In this document: positions 26,780-36,148 of the stretch, piece by piece
Numbering within the stretch: position 1 is the stretch's first letter
Layout: each line of letters starts with the position of its first letter
Assembly: GCF_030915385.1 (NCBI RefSeq)
Contig: NZ_CP133268.1
Span: 186,001-250,000 of the forward strand
Origin: Neobacillus sp. PS3-12
GTDB taxonomy: Bacteria; Bacillota; Bacilli; Bacillales; Cytobacillaceae
Direction: 5' to 3'
Length of the DNA: 64,000 nucleotides
Program-made: the position numbers and the translations under genes
Notes under the pieces: model-generated
The model's input: only the letters and a program-made list of their open reading frames with translations
What the model was told of the DNA's origin: nothing
The model's database searches: none

Positions 26780-27229
26780 TTAGAATCCATCGACTTTAGT
26801 CGAGGGAGGTTCAAAAAAGGATTCATAAAGGCTGCGAATGTCCTGTTTATGAATGGATTCCGAAACATTAAAGATAAGCGAATGGTCATCGATATCTTTT
26901 AATTCGGAAGAAAGACAATCCCTAAGCGGTTTCCCACCGTCATTCGGGAGATATTTCCCCCAATGTTTAATTGCAAGTTCTCTGGTTTTTGTATTGTAAC
27001 GAATTAACTTATGATGTTTGATGAAACGATTCAGTAATAAAAGGACGCCATCAATCGAATAACCCAAATCGAAAGCCATTTGTTTTACCGTAATTTTATA
27101 GATCCCAATAGGAGTAGTTTCCGAATTTGCAAGTAGATAAAGGTAAAAATATTTATCCTCCGGACTCATTTTTTCCATAACCATAGGATTCTCCCAAATT
27201 TCATTACGCACGATTCTACTTGTTTCCAT
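26780..27229 (-). CDS. DnaD-like replication protein, N-terminal part (probably truncated)
   Basis: 149 aa: NEIWENPMVMEKMSPEDKYFYLYLLANSETTPIGIYKITVKQMAFDLGYS-type winged-helix start and AIKHWGKYLPNDGGKPLRDC, as in DnaD-like and phage replisome organiser proteins of Bacillus. Those are usually ~230-300 aa with a C-terminal DnaD domain, missing here. The last residues (PPSTKVDGF) are encoded by CCTCGACTAAAGTCGATGG, a small dyad resembling the ends of IS200/IS605 elements, so the 3' half may have been replaced. ATG 27229 lies 11-16 bp after AGAGGACAGTGG. Confidence 0.6.
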   Translation of the reverse strand: METSRIVRNEIWENPMVMEKMSPEDKYFYLYLLANSETTPIGIYKITVKQMAFDLGYSIDGVLLLLNRFIKHHKLIRYNTKTRELAIKHWGKYLPNDGGKPLRDCLSSELKDIDDHSLIFNVSESIHKQDIRSLYESFFEPPSTKVDGF

Positions 27230-27661
27230 TGTCCACCACTGTCCTCTCTTTTAACTAATGTTCTTTTCACTCTTTATATACATTTTAATGAGGAAAAAAG
27301 ACAGGATGGTTTTTAAAAAATATGAACATTCTATCAAAACACTAACAATGCTAAATTTACAACTTCGCAAATGTTTTAACGCTTTACATATAAGTTATTT
27401 TAATCAAAAATTACAACTTCCCGCATGACTGTAACCTTCTAACATAAAGATGGAATTTTCAAATGAATAAGAGACATTCTTGAACAGACGAAAACAAAAA
27501 ACAATTATATAAAAACTCCCACTACCTATATTCATCTTTGGGAATGGGAACTTTTTTAAATTTTCGTGCTATTTTAAATCCCTTCTATTTACTTATATTA
27601 GCAATTTCTAAGTACACCTCTTTTATGGTGTCATTTTTCTTTTAGCCAATAATAATATTCC
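27230..27661. other. Intergenic region, no gene seen
   Basis: AT-rich. An imperfect hairpin around 27512-27560 (CTCCCACT against GGGAATGGGAA) with flanking A/T tracts may be a weak terminator. Nothing else is supported. Confidence 0.4.
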
Positions 27662-28481
27662 TCAATGATTCAAAATATCATAAAAAAAACGTAATACTCT
27701 TTGGAAAGCATCCCTTGCTGCAACCACATTATAGGATGCTCGAGTATCGTTAAAAAACGCATGTCCTGTTTGAGGATAAATTTGATAGTCAAAGTTTTTC
27801 CCGTTTTGTTTCATCTGTTCTGCAAAAGCTGGAACATTGTCGGTAATACGTTTATCTTGATCCCCGTAAAAACCATATACAGGACAATGAATATTCTGTA
27901 ATTCTTCATCAGTTGGAGCATTCCCATAAAAAATAACCGCTCCATTTAACTGCTCATCACGACAGGCCAAAAGTTCGGAAAGGGCGCCACCCATACAGAA
28001 TCCAATTGAAACAACACCTTGACCCTTAGTCGAAGTATTTTCTTCCCGTATGTATTTCGTGGCGGCTAAAAGTTTCTCGATATAGGCAGAAGAGTTTATC
28101 CCGCCAAACATTCTTTCAAAGGTTTTGGTCACACGGTCTTGTTTTTCTGCATCCAGTTCTGCTAACGCTTTATCTCTTTCGCCTGGATTGTTCCACGCAG
28201 AATGAGGAAGAGAATCCAAAAATGCCTTAACTTCTTCCACTCGTTCCGTTCCGGAGCTCCTCGATTCTCTCTCCGTCTTTGGCATATAAATCAGGCGCAA
28301 ATGCCAAGTATCCAGCCTGTGCAAATCGATTAGTTATGTCCTGTATGTGTGCATCCACACCCCAGATTTCTTGGATCACTATGACAGCTGGAAGATTTTC
28401 ATCTACACGATCCATCTTTGCCAAATATCCAATATTCTCGTTGTTTTTACCAAAATGAACCCACTGAGTTTCTAATGCCAT
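27662..28481 (-). pseudogene. Dienelactone hydrolase family protein, split by a frameshift
   Basis: The N-terminal part (MALETQWVHFGKNNEN... to AKDGERIEELRN, from ATG 28481 after GGAGGGG) and the C-terminal part (ERVEEVKAFLDSLP... to the stop at 27662) are in different frames. Removing one G near 28240-28246 restores one ~272-aa protein. The catalytic triad is intact across the pieces: Cys in GFCMGGALS, Asp in GDQDKRI, His in QTGHAFF. The family hydrolyses dienelactones or related carboxylic esters in the cytosol. It is either a recent pseudogene or a base-call error. Confidence 0.85.
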
Positions 28482-28693
28482 ACGATCCCCTCCATTTAAA
28501 TATTTATTCCTAATAACATGTTAGCAAATAAAATTTTTTCCATCATCAAGCACCCCAATTATATTTATACATAATTACAAAATCAGGCTAATTGTATTAA
28601 CTGGTAGTTTACTTGAATTAACTCAATCAGATCGTAGTATGTATTATTTCTTACAAAATAGGTATTAAACTAGTCCGTACAATTCTAAGTTCA

Positions 28694-28702
28694 CATAGAC
28701 TA
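28694..28702 (+). promoter_or_regulatory. Sporulation-type -10 element (CATANNNTA) before the CotD-like gene
   Basis: CATAGACTA matches the SigK/SigE -10 pattern CATANNNTA. An AC pair 14 bp upstream is closer than the usual ~16-17 bp. The same stretch (CATAGACTAATG followed by GCAAGACAA) recurs at 49321 before the CotY/CotZ-like gene. Confidence 0.5.
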
Positions 28703-28741
28703 ATGTTATGCAAGACAACTTTACATGGAGGTCATTTATCT

Positions 28742-29266
28742 ATGATGAGAAAAGAATTTCCAAAAGCAGTACCACCTAAGAAAGAGTTCCCAAAAGCAGT
28801 GCCACCTAAGAAAGAAATTCCAATCGCAGTACCACCTAAGAAGGAAATTCCAATCGCAGTACCACCCAAAAAAGAAATTCCAATCGCAATGCCACCTAAG
28901 AAAGAAATTCCGATAGCAATACCACCCATGAAACCGATGCCAGTCCAATACGTTCCACTTCAAGCATGTCCACCAACATATTGTCCGCCACCACCTTGTC
29001 CGCCGCAATACTGTCCACCGCAAATGTTTCCTGCTCAATATGATCCACCACTATTTAATCCACCACAACAATATGTAAAAACAAACTTATATAATAATGT
29101 AGTCTCTCATGTCCATCCCTCTCATACCACAACAGTCAACAAACTTCATGTAAATCATCAACATTATTTTCCCCACACAGAATCATGTGTAAATGAATGC
29201 TGTGAAACACATACAATGTGTGGATTTCCCGTTAATCCTTGCTGTCCATCACCATTTGGATACTAG
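28742..29266 (+). CDS. CotD-like inner spore coat protein with N-terminal Pro/Lys repeats
   Basis: 174 aa, ATG 28742 with GGAGG (28727-28731). Residues ~4-63 consist of six tandem decapeptides of the type EIPIAVPPKK (30-bp DNA repeats). A Cys/Pro-rich stretch follows (CPPTYCPPPPCPPQYCPP). The C-terminal half has the CotD signature: HVHPSHTTTVNK, HVNHQHYFPHTESC and CCETHTMCGFPV. CotD is a SigK-dependent coat protein made in the mother cell; a matching -10 element lies upstream. The repeat block is an addition to the usual ~75-100 aa CotD. Confidence 0.85.
   Translation: MMRKEFPKAVPPKKEFPKAVPPKKEIPIAVPPKKEIPIAVPPKKEIPIAMPPKKEIPIAIPPMKPMPVQYVPLQACPPTYCPPPPCPPQYCPPQMFPAQYDPPLFNPPQQYVKTNLYNNVVSHVHPSHTTTVNKLHVNHQHYFPHTESCVNECCETHTMCGFPVNPCCPSPFGY
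28751..28930 (+). repeat. Six 30-bp tandem repeats in the coat gene
   Basis: In-frame units each encoding EFPKAVPPKK or EIPIA(V/M/I)PPKK. Units 1-2 and 3-6 form two sequence subtypes, pointing to stepwise duplication. Confidence 0.85.
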
Positions 29267-29384
29267 CTTCATTTCCCCCGCCATTTAGGGGGATATTCTC
29301 TCTCTACACAATAATTTTCTATTTTTTGTTTTAATTCTATTCTAATTTTGTAAATTTTTATTATAAGTTTCTAAAAAAGAAACA

Positions 29385-29437
29385 TAAAAAAGATCAAAGA
29401 CACGAATCATACAATCTGTGTCTTTGATCTTTTTTTA
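29385..29437. terminator. Bidirectional terminator
   Basis: AAAAAAGATCAAAGACAC and GTGTCTTTGATCTTTTTTT form an 18-bp stem with A/T tracts on both sides, between convergent CotD-like and GH18 genes. A smaller hairpin (CCCCC..GGGGG) lies at about 29276-29293. Confidence 0.9.
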
Positions 29438-29445
29438 TATTCACC

Positions 29446-30503
29446 CTAATTCGAATATATCTGATTCCAGTAACTAGTGTTCATGAAATCTAAATTCCAA
29501 ACTGCGGATCCACCAAGGTGGAATTGTGATATTAAATTTAGATAAATATTAAATGATTTTACTGTTGGCAGCCAGATCTTATATTGCAGGTTATTTACCT
29601 GATAAGAAGTATAATACTCTCCTAATGTTGAATCCCATGATAGATTCCTATGATTTTGTTCCACTAAACTTTCGATATACTGAATAGGTTCAGCAGGATC
29701 CTTTACAATACTACCCTGCTGATTTTGTTCCCATATTCTTGTATACGCTGGAAGCCCTAATATGATTTTTTCAGGAGAAATTCCGGTTGTATAAATTCTT
29801 GTATGTTCTGTTTTAACCATGATAAAGATGTTACAGGACCAGGAATGGGATCCGTTGACCAGTGTTGATCGTAGCCCATAAAAACAACATAATTACAATA
29901 CTCTCCCAATACCTTGTGATCAAATGGTGATTGCTGATTCTTTTTTCCACTTGGATCTGGAGGGAGGTCTATGGAAAGAACAATCGATGTTTTTTTTAAT
30001 TCATGTGATAACTGGATAATAAACTGTGAAAAAACTTCACGATCTCCAGCATTCACATTTTCAATATCTAGGTTAATTCCATTCCAATTATTCCTAAGGG
30101 CAGTTTGATGTATTTGTTTAATCAATTCCTGAACTTTATCTTGATTCGTTAGGAAAGCATGCACATTGGTTTTTGTATCAGAGTTCATGATGACTCGTGC
30201 CCAGATCGCTTTCCCCTGTGTGTGAATGGTGTTCGTAACTGCATCGGAGGTAACATGCAGATTAAATTGGTCATCGATACTTGCTAAAGCTGGAGAGACA
30301 ATGTTTAGGTTTTGATAATCTGATAAATGTTGAAGAATCTGATTGTTCCCTGAAACCCAGCCAATGTTTAAGGAATATTTTTGTCTAGACTCTTGTCCTC
30401 CTTGAGATTTAGAGGAGATTTGCTTTTGATTCCACTGGTTTAATGTCTCCCAAAAACTATTACCACTCCTTGAACTATAAACAATCATACTAGGAAGGAT
30501 CAT
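29446..30503 (-). pseudogene. GH18-family glycoside hydrolase, frameshifted
   Basis: An N-terminal frame (ATG 30503) and a C-terminal frame (stop at 29446) overlap around 29757-29820. A single-base deletion near 29785-29795 separates QNIQEF from TTGISPEKIILGLPAYTR. The GH18 active-site strand reads NGINLDIENV, with the catalytic Glu and second Asp, so it is of the chitinase/cortex-lytic type seen in spore enzymes such as YaaH and YdhD. Upstream codons to about 30590 encode a basic then hydrophobic signal-anchor (RSRRSFWVLFLSSLFFIV) behind a GGGGGAGGG site, but no standard start codon is in that frame: a second lesion. Confidence 0.8.
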
Positions 30504-30733
30504 TACTATAAAAAAGAGTGAAGAAAGGAATAAAACCCAGAATGACCTGCGAGATCGAAGCTTGCTAGAAAACTTATTTTTATGAATGTTCCCTCCCCCT
30601 TTTCCATTTAATCATGCTTTCATTCTCCTATTTATTTATATGAACATCGACAAGGCAAAGAACAGAAACGATCAATTTTCATATTTTCCATTTCCACACA
30701 AAAAACGCACCCATAGGCACGCTTCATGATTCC

Positions 30734-31147
30734 TTATCCACAATCACTGCAATAACCATATATTTCAAACTTATGACCTGTAATCTTAAAATCTCCGATC
30801 ATATCTTGTAATTTCTGCATTGGACAAAGATCCAATTGGATTGTTTTTTTACACTTCGTACAAATCACGTGGTGATGATGATGGTCCTCCGATGAACAAG
30901 AAATACGGAACTGTCTTTCTCCCTGAAACTCCGTCGCTTCTAATATTCCCAGTTCCTCCAGAAGAGAGAGGTTTCGATAGACCGTGTCAAAGCTTAGATT
31001 CGGATAACTTTCTTCCATACGATTCCTGACTTCCTTGGCAGGCATGTATCGCTTTTCATTAAAAAAGAGCTCTAATATCTTTTCTCTTTTCCCTGTATAT
31101 TTATATCCATGGTCCTTTAATAGTTTTAAAGCACTGTCTACATCCAT
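30734..31147 (-). CDS. zur: Zinc uptake regulator (Fur family)
   Basis: 137 aa. N-terminal winged helix (YKYTGKREKILELFF, NLSFDTVYRNLSLLEELGIL), metal sites DHHHHHVICTKCKK and the C-terminal structural pair CSDC. It represses zinc uptake genes when zinc is replete. Its position as the last gene of a znuC-znuB-znuA unit strongly favours Zur over Fur or PerR. ATG 31147 follows AAGGAGGACGCAATC. A long dyad before znuC (33775-33810) is the probable operator, so the operon would be autoregulated. Confidence 0.92.
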   Translation of the reverse strand: MDVDSALKLLKDHGYKYTGKREKILELFFNEKRYMPAKEVRNRMEESYPNLSFDTVYRNLSLLEELGILEATEFQGERQFRISCSSEDHHHHHVICTKCKKTIQLDLCPMQKLQDMIGDFKITGHKFEIYGYCSDCG

Positions 31148-31160
31148 GATTGCGTCCTCC

Positions 31161-32084
31161 TTATTGAATGCTCAATCCCTTAGCAACTTGGTCTAATTGA
31201 TCATTCATCCATTGTAAGTAGGTCTTGCCCTTTGGTTCTGTTTCAGTAACTTTTATAACTGGAACTCCAGAGGATTTGGCCATTTTTAAAAGATTGTCAA
31301 CTGTTGGACTAGAGTTTTGTACATTATAAACGAATAGTTTGATATTTTTCCCTTTTAGATCATTTTGTAATTGGCCAAAATCTGCAGCAGAGGGTTCAGT
31401 ACCGTTATCAATTGCTAAAGAAAACTTCTGATCATTTACCTCCAAATTAAGTGCCTTAGCCATGTAATCAAAAACAGGCTCTGAAACATCAATCTTTGCT
31501 CCAGAAGTTTGTTTTAGTTTCTGAACTTTTTCTTGAAGTGGTGCTAGTGAATCAATATAAGTTTGAGCATTTTTTTGATAGGTTTGTGCATGACTTGGAT
31601 CCAGCTTTGCCAAATCAGCTGCAAGTTTCTTTGCAAGTTTCGGCATTGTATCTGGATTATACCAGATATGTTCATTATCCCCTTCTTTTTTGCCCATCAC
31701 GTTATCTGCGACTTTGATGATGGTTTTCGACTTTGAAGAGGAATCAGCATTGATAAGCTTATCCATCCAGCTGTCATATCCGACACCGTTATAGACAATC
31801 ATTTGAGCCATACTAACCCTTCTCGCCACATCAGGAGTGGGTTCATAGTCATGCGGGTCAGTGTTAGGATTGTTTAAAATGTCTGTAACCGCCACACGAT
31901 CACCACCGACGGCTTTTGCAACTTCTCCATAAAAATTCTCTGCTGCAACGATATTAATTTTTCCAGACGAATCTGATTTTGATGTCGATGTATCGTTCGA
32001 AGAACCACATGCACTTAGGAGAAAGAGTAAAGATGCCGATGTGGCAAGTCCTGTTATTTTCGTGATTCCTTTTAATTTTACCAT
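31161..32084 (-). CDS. znuA: Zinc ABC transporter substrate-binding lipoprotein
   Basis: 307 aa. Lipobox LLFLLSAC-GSS near residues 20-30, then the cluster 9 (ZnuA/AdcA/MntA) fold: AAENFYGEVAKAVGG, DPHDYEPTPD, NEHIWYNPDTMPKLA and EPVFDYMAKALNLEV. Metal ligands are the conserved His residues in DPHDYEP and EHIWYN plus a C-terminal acidic residue. The His-rich loop of many ZnuA proteins is short here. It captures Zn2+ outside the membrane and passes it to ZnuB/ZnuC. Zinc rather than manganese is inferred from the adjacent zur. Confidence 0.9.
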   Translation of the reverse strand: MVKLKGITKITGLATSASLLFLLSACGSSNDTSTSKSDSSGKINIVAAENFYGEVAKAVGGDRVAVTDILNNPNTDPHDYEPTPDVARRVSMAQMIVYNGVGYDSWMDKLINADSSSKSKTIIKVADNVMGKKEGDNEHIWYNPDTMPKLAKKLAADLAKLDPSHAQTYQKNAQTYIDSLAPLQEKVQKLKQTSGAKIDVSEPVFDYMAKALNLEVNDQKFSLAIDNGTEPSAADFGQLQNDLKGKNIKLFVYNVQNSSPTVDNLLKMAKSSGVPVIKVTETEPKGKTYLQWMNDQLDQVAKGLSIQ

Positions 32085-32122
32085 TTTTCACTTCCCTCCT
32101 TAATTCATAGTTTCAAATATTC

Positions 32123-32944
32123 CTACACAGCGGTCGCCTCTATCGGTTTCATCCGTTCTTTAAGAGTTTTCCATCCGAGAGAAATAAAATACAATAAACC
32201 CTCAATGGCTGTAATCAAAAAGCTTATTGGTAAGTTTGTGTAATAGCCAACAACCAAGCCAACCCACACTCCGACTAATGCAATTAGCGAGGAAATCAAT
32301 ATCATTCTCCCAATTGAATGAGTTAGGTTACGAGCGGCAGATGCAGGCGTAGTCATGAGAGTAAAGACCAACAAAGCGCCCACCATCTGGGAAGCTTCTG
32401 TTGTTGCGACTGCAAGTAAGAGTAAAAAGCTAATAGAAATCAAACGAATGGGTAAACCTGCTGCTTGAGCACCCACATGATCAAATGAATCGAAATTCAG
32501 CATTTTATACCCTAGTGTTAGTAAAAGAATAACTAAAAGGGATAAAAGCGAAATTTGCCACACGTCATTTGAACTGATCCCAAGTATATTTCCAAAAAGA
32601 AGTGAGGTCATTGAGTTAGCGTTTTTGGTTGAAAGAGACAAAAATAATAATCCAAGACCAAGGAAAACACTAAGTACAACGCTAATCGATACCTCACGTT
32701 TAAAGACCTTGACGCCCATCTGACCTATAGCGAGTGCACTGGCAATCGTAAAAAGAAGAAACCCATTTAAAGGGCTAAACCCCATATACACAGCAAAGGC
32801 GGAACCAGAGAATCCAATGTGAGAAAATGTATGAGCAATAAAAGAGCTATTTCTAGCAATCACGTATACTCCTATTACACCACACATAATGGAAACGATT
32901 GTTCCTGCTATAAATGCATGTTGCATAAAATCAAAATGAAACAT
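32123..32944 (-). CDS. znuB: Zinc ABC transporter permease
   Basis: 273 aa with about eight membrane segments of the ABC-3 family (MQHAFIAGTIVSIMCGVIGVY, SFIAHTFSHIGFSG, QMVGALLVFTLMTTPASAARNL). The start chosen is ATG 32944 (MFHFDFMQHAF, the usual family N-terminus); the frame is open to a TTG at 32986, which would overlap znuC by 16 bp. It is in one operon with znuC and znuA. Confidence 0.9.
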   Translation of the reverse strand: MFHFDFMQHAFIAGTIVSIMCGVIGVYVIARNSSFIAHTFSHIGFSGSAFAVYMGFSPLNGFLLFTIASALAIGQMGVKVFKREVSISVVLSVFLGLGLLFLSLSTKNANSMTSLLFGNILGISSNDVWQISLLSLLVILLLTLGYKMLNFDSFDHVGAQAAGLPIRLISISFLLLLAVATTEASQMVGALLVFTLMTTPASAARNLTHSIGRMILISSLIALVGVWVGLVVGYYTNLPISFLITAIEGLLYFISLGWKTLKERMKPIEATAV

Positions 32945-32970
32945 AAATAAACAAGCACCACCTATTCCGC

Positions 32971-33744
32971 CTATGTATGCACACAAATTGATGCGGCGGT
33001 TTCTTTTGTATTTGCAAATGAGACTAAAAGACTCGAACCTGCATGTACGACCTCTACTGGCATACCATAGAGTTTAGATAAAACAGAGGACTGCATGATT
33101 TCACCAACTGTTCCAATCGCATAAAAGTCCTTCGTCATGTAGAGTATTTTATCCGCATATCTGGAAATCAGATTTACATCATGACTTACAAATAAAACAG
33201 TTATTCCCCGTTCCCGGCGGACTTGATCCACTACGGATGCAATCGTTTCTTGGGCACCTGGATCTAAGTTTGAAGTAGGTTCGTCAAGCAACAATATTTG
33301 CGGGTTTCTGACCAATGCTTGAGCTAAGAACAGCCGTTGACGTTGGCCACCCGATAATTTTCCAATCGGCTTATCTGCATAATCCATCGAATTCGTCAAT
33401 TCCAACGCCTCATCAACAATAGTTCTATCTTGGTAAGATAGCCATGGTCTAAATTTATGAGGGAGCCCTAAGCTGACAAAGTTCCGAGCAGACAATGGTG
33501 TATCAGGATCAATTTGTCTGGATTGTGGTACATACCCTATTCTATATCCACCTTCAATGGTAACCGTACCTTCCTGTGGTTTAAGCATGCTAAGTAAGAC
33601 TCTCATTAGAGTAGTTTTCCCTGATCCATTCGGGCCAATAATTCCTAAAAACTCACCAGATTCAACTGAGAAAGAAAGGTCTCGTAAAACCCATTTTCCA
33701 TCAAAAGATACATTTACATTTTTAAGGGACACCGCTTCGGTCAA
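32971..33744 (-). CDS. znuC: Zinc ABC transporter ATP-binding protein
   Basis: 257 aa ABC ATPase: Walker A GPNGSGKTT near residues 37-45, Q-loop YVPQSRQID, signature LSGGQRQRL, Walker B ILLLDEPTSNLD and the H-loop His in FVSHDVN. It powers zinc import through ZnuB. The start is TTG 33744 with AAGGATG about 8 nt upstream. It is the first gene of the operon, directly downstream of the long dyad. Confidence 0.92.
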   Translation of the reverse strand: MTEAVSLKNVNVSFDGKWVLRDLSFSVESGEFLGIIGPNGSGKTTLMRVLLSMLKPQEGTVTIEGGYRIGYVPQSRQIDPDTPLSARNFVSLGLPHKFRPWLSYQDRTIVDEALELTNSMDYADKPIGKLSGGQRQRLFLAQALVRNPQILLLDEPTSNLDPGAQETIASVVDQVRRERGITVLFVSHDVNLISRYADKILYMTKDFYAIGTVGEIMQSSVLSKLYGMPVEVVHAGSSLLVSFANTKETAASICVHT

Positions 33745-33774
33745 ATCTACACATCCTTCTTGATGATAATAAAT

Positions 33775-33810
33775 CGAAATTATTACTATTTATAAATAGT
33801 AACGATTTCG
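33775..33810. promoter_or_regulatory. 36-bp dyad, probable Zur operator
   Basis: Left arm 33775-33792 and right arm 33793-33810 (CGAAATCGTTACTATTTA when read on the minus strand) match at 16 of 18 positions without a spacer. Length, AT-rich centre and CGTTAC/GTAACG edges resemble Fur-family boxes. It lies about 30 bp upstream of znuC. Confidence 0.65.
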
Positions 33811-33854
33811 TTTTATTATGTCAATTACTTTTCTTTGGAATCTAAATCAACTGA

Positions 33855-33884
33855 AAAAAAGCCCAGCACTTCAGCTGGGATTTG
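33855..33884 (-). terminator. Terminator of the papain-like hydrolase gene
   Basis: On the minus strand ATCCCAGCTGAAGTGCTGGGC is followed by TTTTTTTCAG, about 100 bp past the stop at 33985. Confidence 0.75.
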
Positions 33885-33984
33885 GTATTTGTTTTTCTTT
33901 CAAATTGCATAAACTTGCAAAAGACCTCATTATTTAAGGACTTTTAAAAATAGGATTATAGTACAATTCCTTCTAGTATTGACC

Positions 33985-34494
33985 TCAAATATCAGCAATT
34001 TTCATTAACAGCGGGGACTCAAATATATCCTCTGGAGATGGAAGGTTTTGTTTCGTCAATCTTATTCCAACACTTGCATATGCAGCATTTACGAATGTGG
34101 AACATATGAATCTACCTTTTTCTTCTTCATTATTTGGAATATGGAATACATACCGTAGAAACATGTCGATCATTTCTTCATAATCATATGGTTTACCAAG
34201 CTGTGTTTCTGCATAAGTGACAATACTTTCTGCCTGTTGATCGGTTAAATTCTCCATTCTTAAAACAGTAGAAACACCTGTAAATTCTTTTATATTCCTA
34301 TGAGCTACACCATCACGAAGTACTACATCAATAAGCAAATTTTTATCTGGATCTACGACTAATGCAGCATGGCTAAATTTCGAATGGGTAATAACTTCAA
34401 TACCTTCACTGATTGCTGCAGTACCTCTTCTAAGGATAATATCTGCTTTTTTTAAAACTATGTTACCCAAATTCTTGTGCTCCCCTATAGTCAT
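33985..34494 (-). CDS. YiiX/YebB-like permuted papain-fold hydrolase
   Basis: 169 aa. Permuted NlpC/P60-type layout: KADIILRRG at the start, the catalytic His in HSKFSHAALVV, then a C-terminal GRFICSTFVNAAY with the catalytic Cys and a following LPSPEDIF. These enzymes are thought to cleave amide or thioester bonds in the envelope or on lipids; no signal peptide is present here. ATG 34494. Part of this gene and its upstream DNA occurs again as a shortened relic at 43216-43420. Confidence 0.8.
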   Translation of the reverse strand: MTIGEHKNLGNIVLKKADIILRRGTAAISEGIEVITHSKFSHAALVVDPDKNLLIDVVLRDGVAHRNIKEFTGVSTVLRMENLTDQQAESIVTYAETQLGKPYDYEEMIDMFLRYVFHIPNNEEEKGRFICSTFVNAAYASVGIRLTKQNLPSPEDIFESPLLMKIADI

Positions 34495-34554
34495 TTTGAT
34501 TCTATAAGGTATGAAAATAAAAAAGCCTTGGTGCTAGGTAATTATTTATGTCCT

Positions 34555-34660
34555 AAAATTTTTAAATAACAAGCTGTGTTAAAGTGAGCGGTTGATACGA
34601 ACGAAAAGACCGCTTTCCGCTGGCGGTCTACACTTAGCTGATCCTTCTACCATCACCTAA
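34555..34660. repeat. Upstream segment duplicated at 43320-43420
   Basis: The stretch holding AACAAGCTGTGTTAAAG, ATACGAACGAAAAGACCGC, a hairpin GACCGC..GCGGTC and TCTACACTT recurs almost unchanged at 43326-43410. The hairpin is in both copies. Confidence 0.7.
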
Positions 34661-34835
34661 GCAACATCATCCTTGACTAATGGATAAAGAACAATAAGTT
34701 TTTAACAATAATTTTAAGGTTTGCTAAAGCTAGAGAAGAAATAGAGTTCAAATAACTTATCTTTCAGGTTTCAATTTCGGGTATTGGTGTTAGTCTCCTA
34801 CCAGATTGCGTTTTTAAAGGGATTAATAAGAAAGA

Positions 34836-34862
34836 AGAATCACTTCATATGGAAGTGATTCT
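34836..34862 (-). terminator. Hairpin after a gene remnant
   Basis: AGAATCACTTC and GAAGTGATTCT form an 11-bp stem; on the minus strand TCTTTCTTATT follows. It lies just past the remnant at 34873-34985. Confidence 0.5.
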
Positions 34863-34872
34863 AAAATATAGA

Positions 34873-34985
34873 TTATTCAATTCTAAAAGGGTTAATAAAC
34901 TTCAGTTGTTCAAGCCAATCATCTACATATTTAGGAGAGTCAATATTCCATTCTTCTTTAAGATAAGAAATCTTTCATTAAATCT
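34873..34985 (-). pseudogene. C-terminal gene remnant with a frameshift
   Basis: Minus-strand reading gives EDLMKDFLS, a frame change, then KEEWNIDSPKYVDDWLEQLK and FINPFRIE before TAA. Normal protein composition, no start and a broken frame mark it as the end of a lost gene. The family is not recognised. Confidence 0.5.
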
Positions 34986-35111
34986 TCATTAGAAAATTAT
35001 TAATTTATTCTTAACTTGTTCAACTATTATTCATATTTGCTAACTATGATAGTTCTAAATTATCAAAAATTCAATGATATCTGTGATAGATAAAAAATTA
35101 GGAGCGTAGAA

Positions 35112-35966
35112 ATGAAAAAATGGATTCTGGCAGGAGTTATGATCGGTTCATTAGGATTGTCCGCTTGCAGCAGCGGCAATGCGGTGATGAAGTCCGATGC
35201 TGGTAATATCTCACAAGATGAGCTATATCAAGCAATGAAAACAAAATATGGAACCCAAACCCTTCAGCAGCTTGCATTGGAAAAGGTGTTGTCCAGTGAG
35301 TATACTGTTTCAAAATCAGAAATTGATGCTCATGTTAAAAAGTCAAAAGATCAACTGGGAGATCAATTTCTCACCACGATTAAACAATATGGCTATCAAG
35401 ATGAGAACGACTTCCGAGAAGCATTAAAAATTAATCTTTTAGAGCAAAAAGCGGTGTACAAAACAATTAAAGTAACGGATAAACAGTTAAAAGCCGCATA
35501 TGCTTCGTACAAGCCTGATATTAAAGCCCGGCATATCCTCGTGAGCGATGAAAATTCAGCGAATGATATCGAAGCAAAACTTAAAGCTGGTGCCAAATTC
35601 GAAGATTTAGCAAAACAGTATTCCACAGATACGGCAAGTGCATCAAATGGTGGGGACCTTGGATGGTTTGGCACCGGCGAAATGGATTCCGATTTTGAAA
35701 AGGCGGCCTTTGCGTTAAAACTGAACGAAATTAGCTCCCCGGTTAAAACCCAATACGGCTACCACATCATTCAAGTAACTGGGATTAAACAAAAACCATC
35801 ATTTTCAAAACTGAAGAGTACGCTCACCAACCAGGTGAAACAGTCGAAAGTTACCTCGGATATGATCACAAAAGTATTAAAAGCAGAGTTTAAAAAGGAA
35901 AATGTATCGATATCGGATAAAGATTTAAAACAAGCAGTAGATTTTTCATCTACGACTGCCCAATAA
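35112..35966 (+). CDS. prsA: PrsA-type foldase lipoprotein (parvulin peptidyl-prolyl isomerase)
   Basis: 284 aa. Lipoprotein signal MKKWILAGVMIGSLGLSAC with Cys19, an N-terminal SurA-like helical region, a PpiC/parvulin domain (~133-225: KARHILVSD, FEDLAKQYSTD, NGGDLGWFGTGEM, YGYHIIQV), and a C-terminal helical extension. It is anchored outside the membrane and helps fold secreted proteins. ATG 35112 follows AGGAGCG. Genomes of this group often have several prsA copies; which one this is cannot be told. Confidence 0.9.
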   Translation: MKKWILAGVMIGSLGLSACSSGNAVMKSDAGNISQDELYQAMKTKYGTQTLQQLALEKVLSSEYTVSKSEIDAHVKKSKDQLGDQFLTTIKQYGYQDENDFREALKINLLEQKAVYKTIKVTDKQLKAAYASYKPDIKARHILVSDENSANDIEAKLKAGAKFEDLAKQYSTDTASASNGGDLGWFGTGEMDSDFEKAAFALKLNEISSPVKTQYGYHIIQVTGIKQKPSFSKLKSTLTNQVKQSKVTSDMITKVLKAEFKKENVSISDKDLKQAVDFSSTTAQ

Positions 35967-36148
35967 AACACAGATCAAAAAGAAATCGATGTTTAAGCCT
36001 TTCCTTTTTTGGTAGCTTTACATTTTTAGCACAGCTTAACCCTTAAACTTATACAATTAAATGACCCTTTCATGCAAAAATGTGCAGATCTGTAATATTT
36101 TGAAAATGCACGCAATTTCGGAATAAACGAATGAATATTTGATTATTA

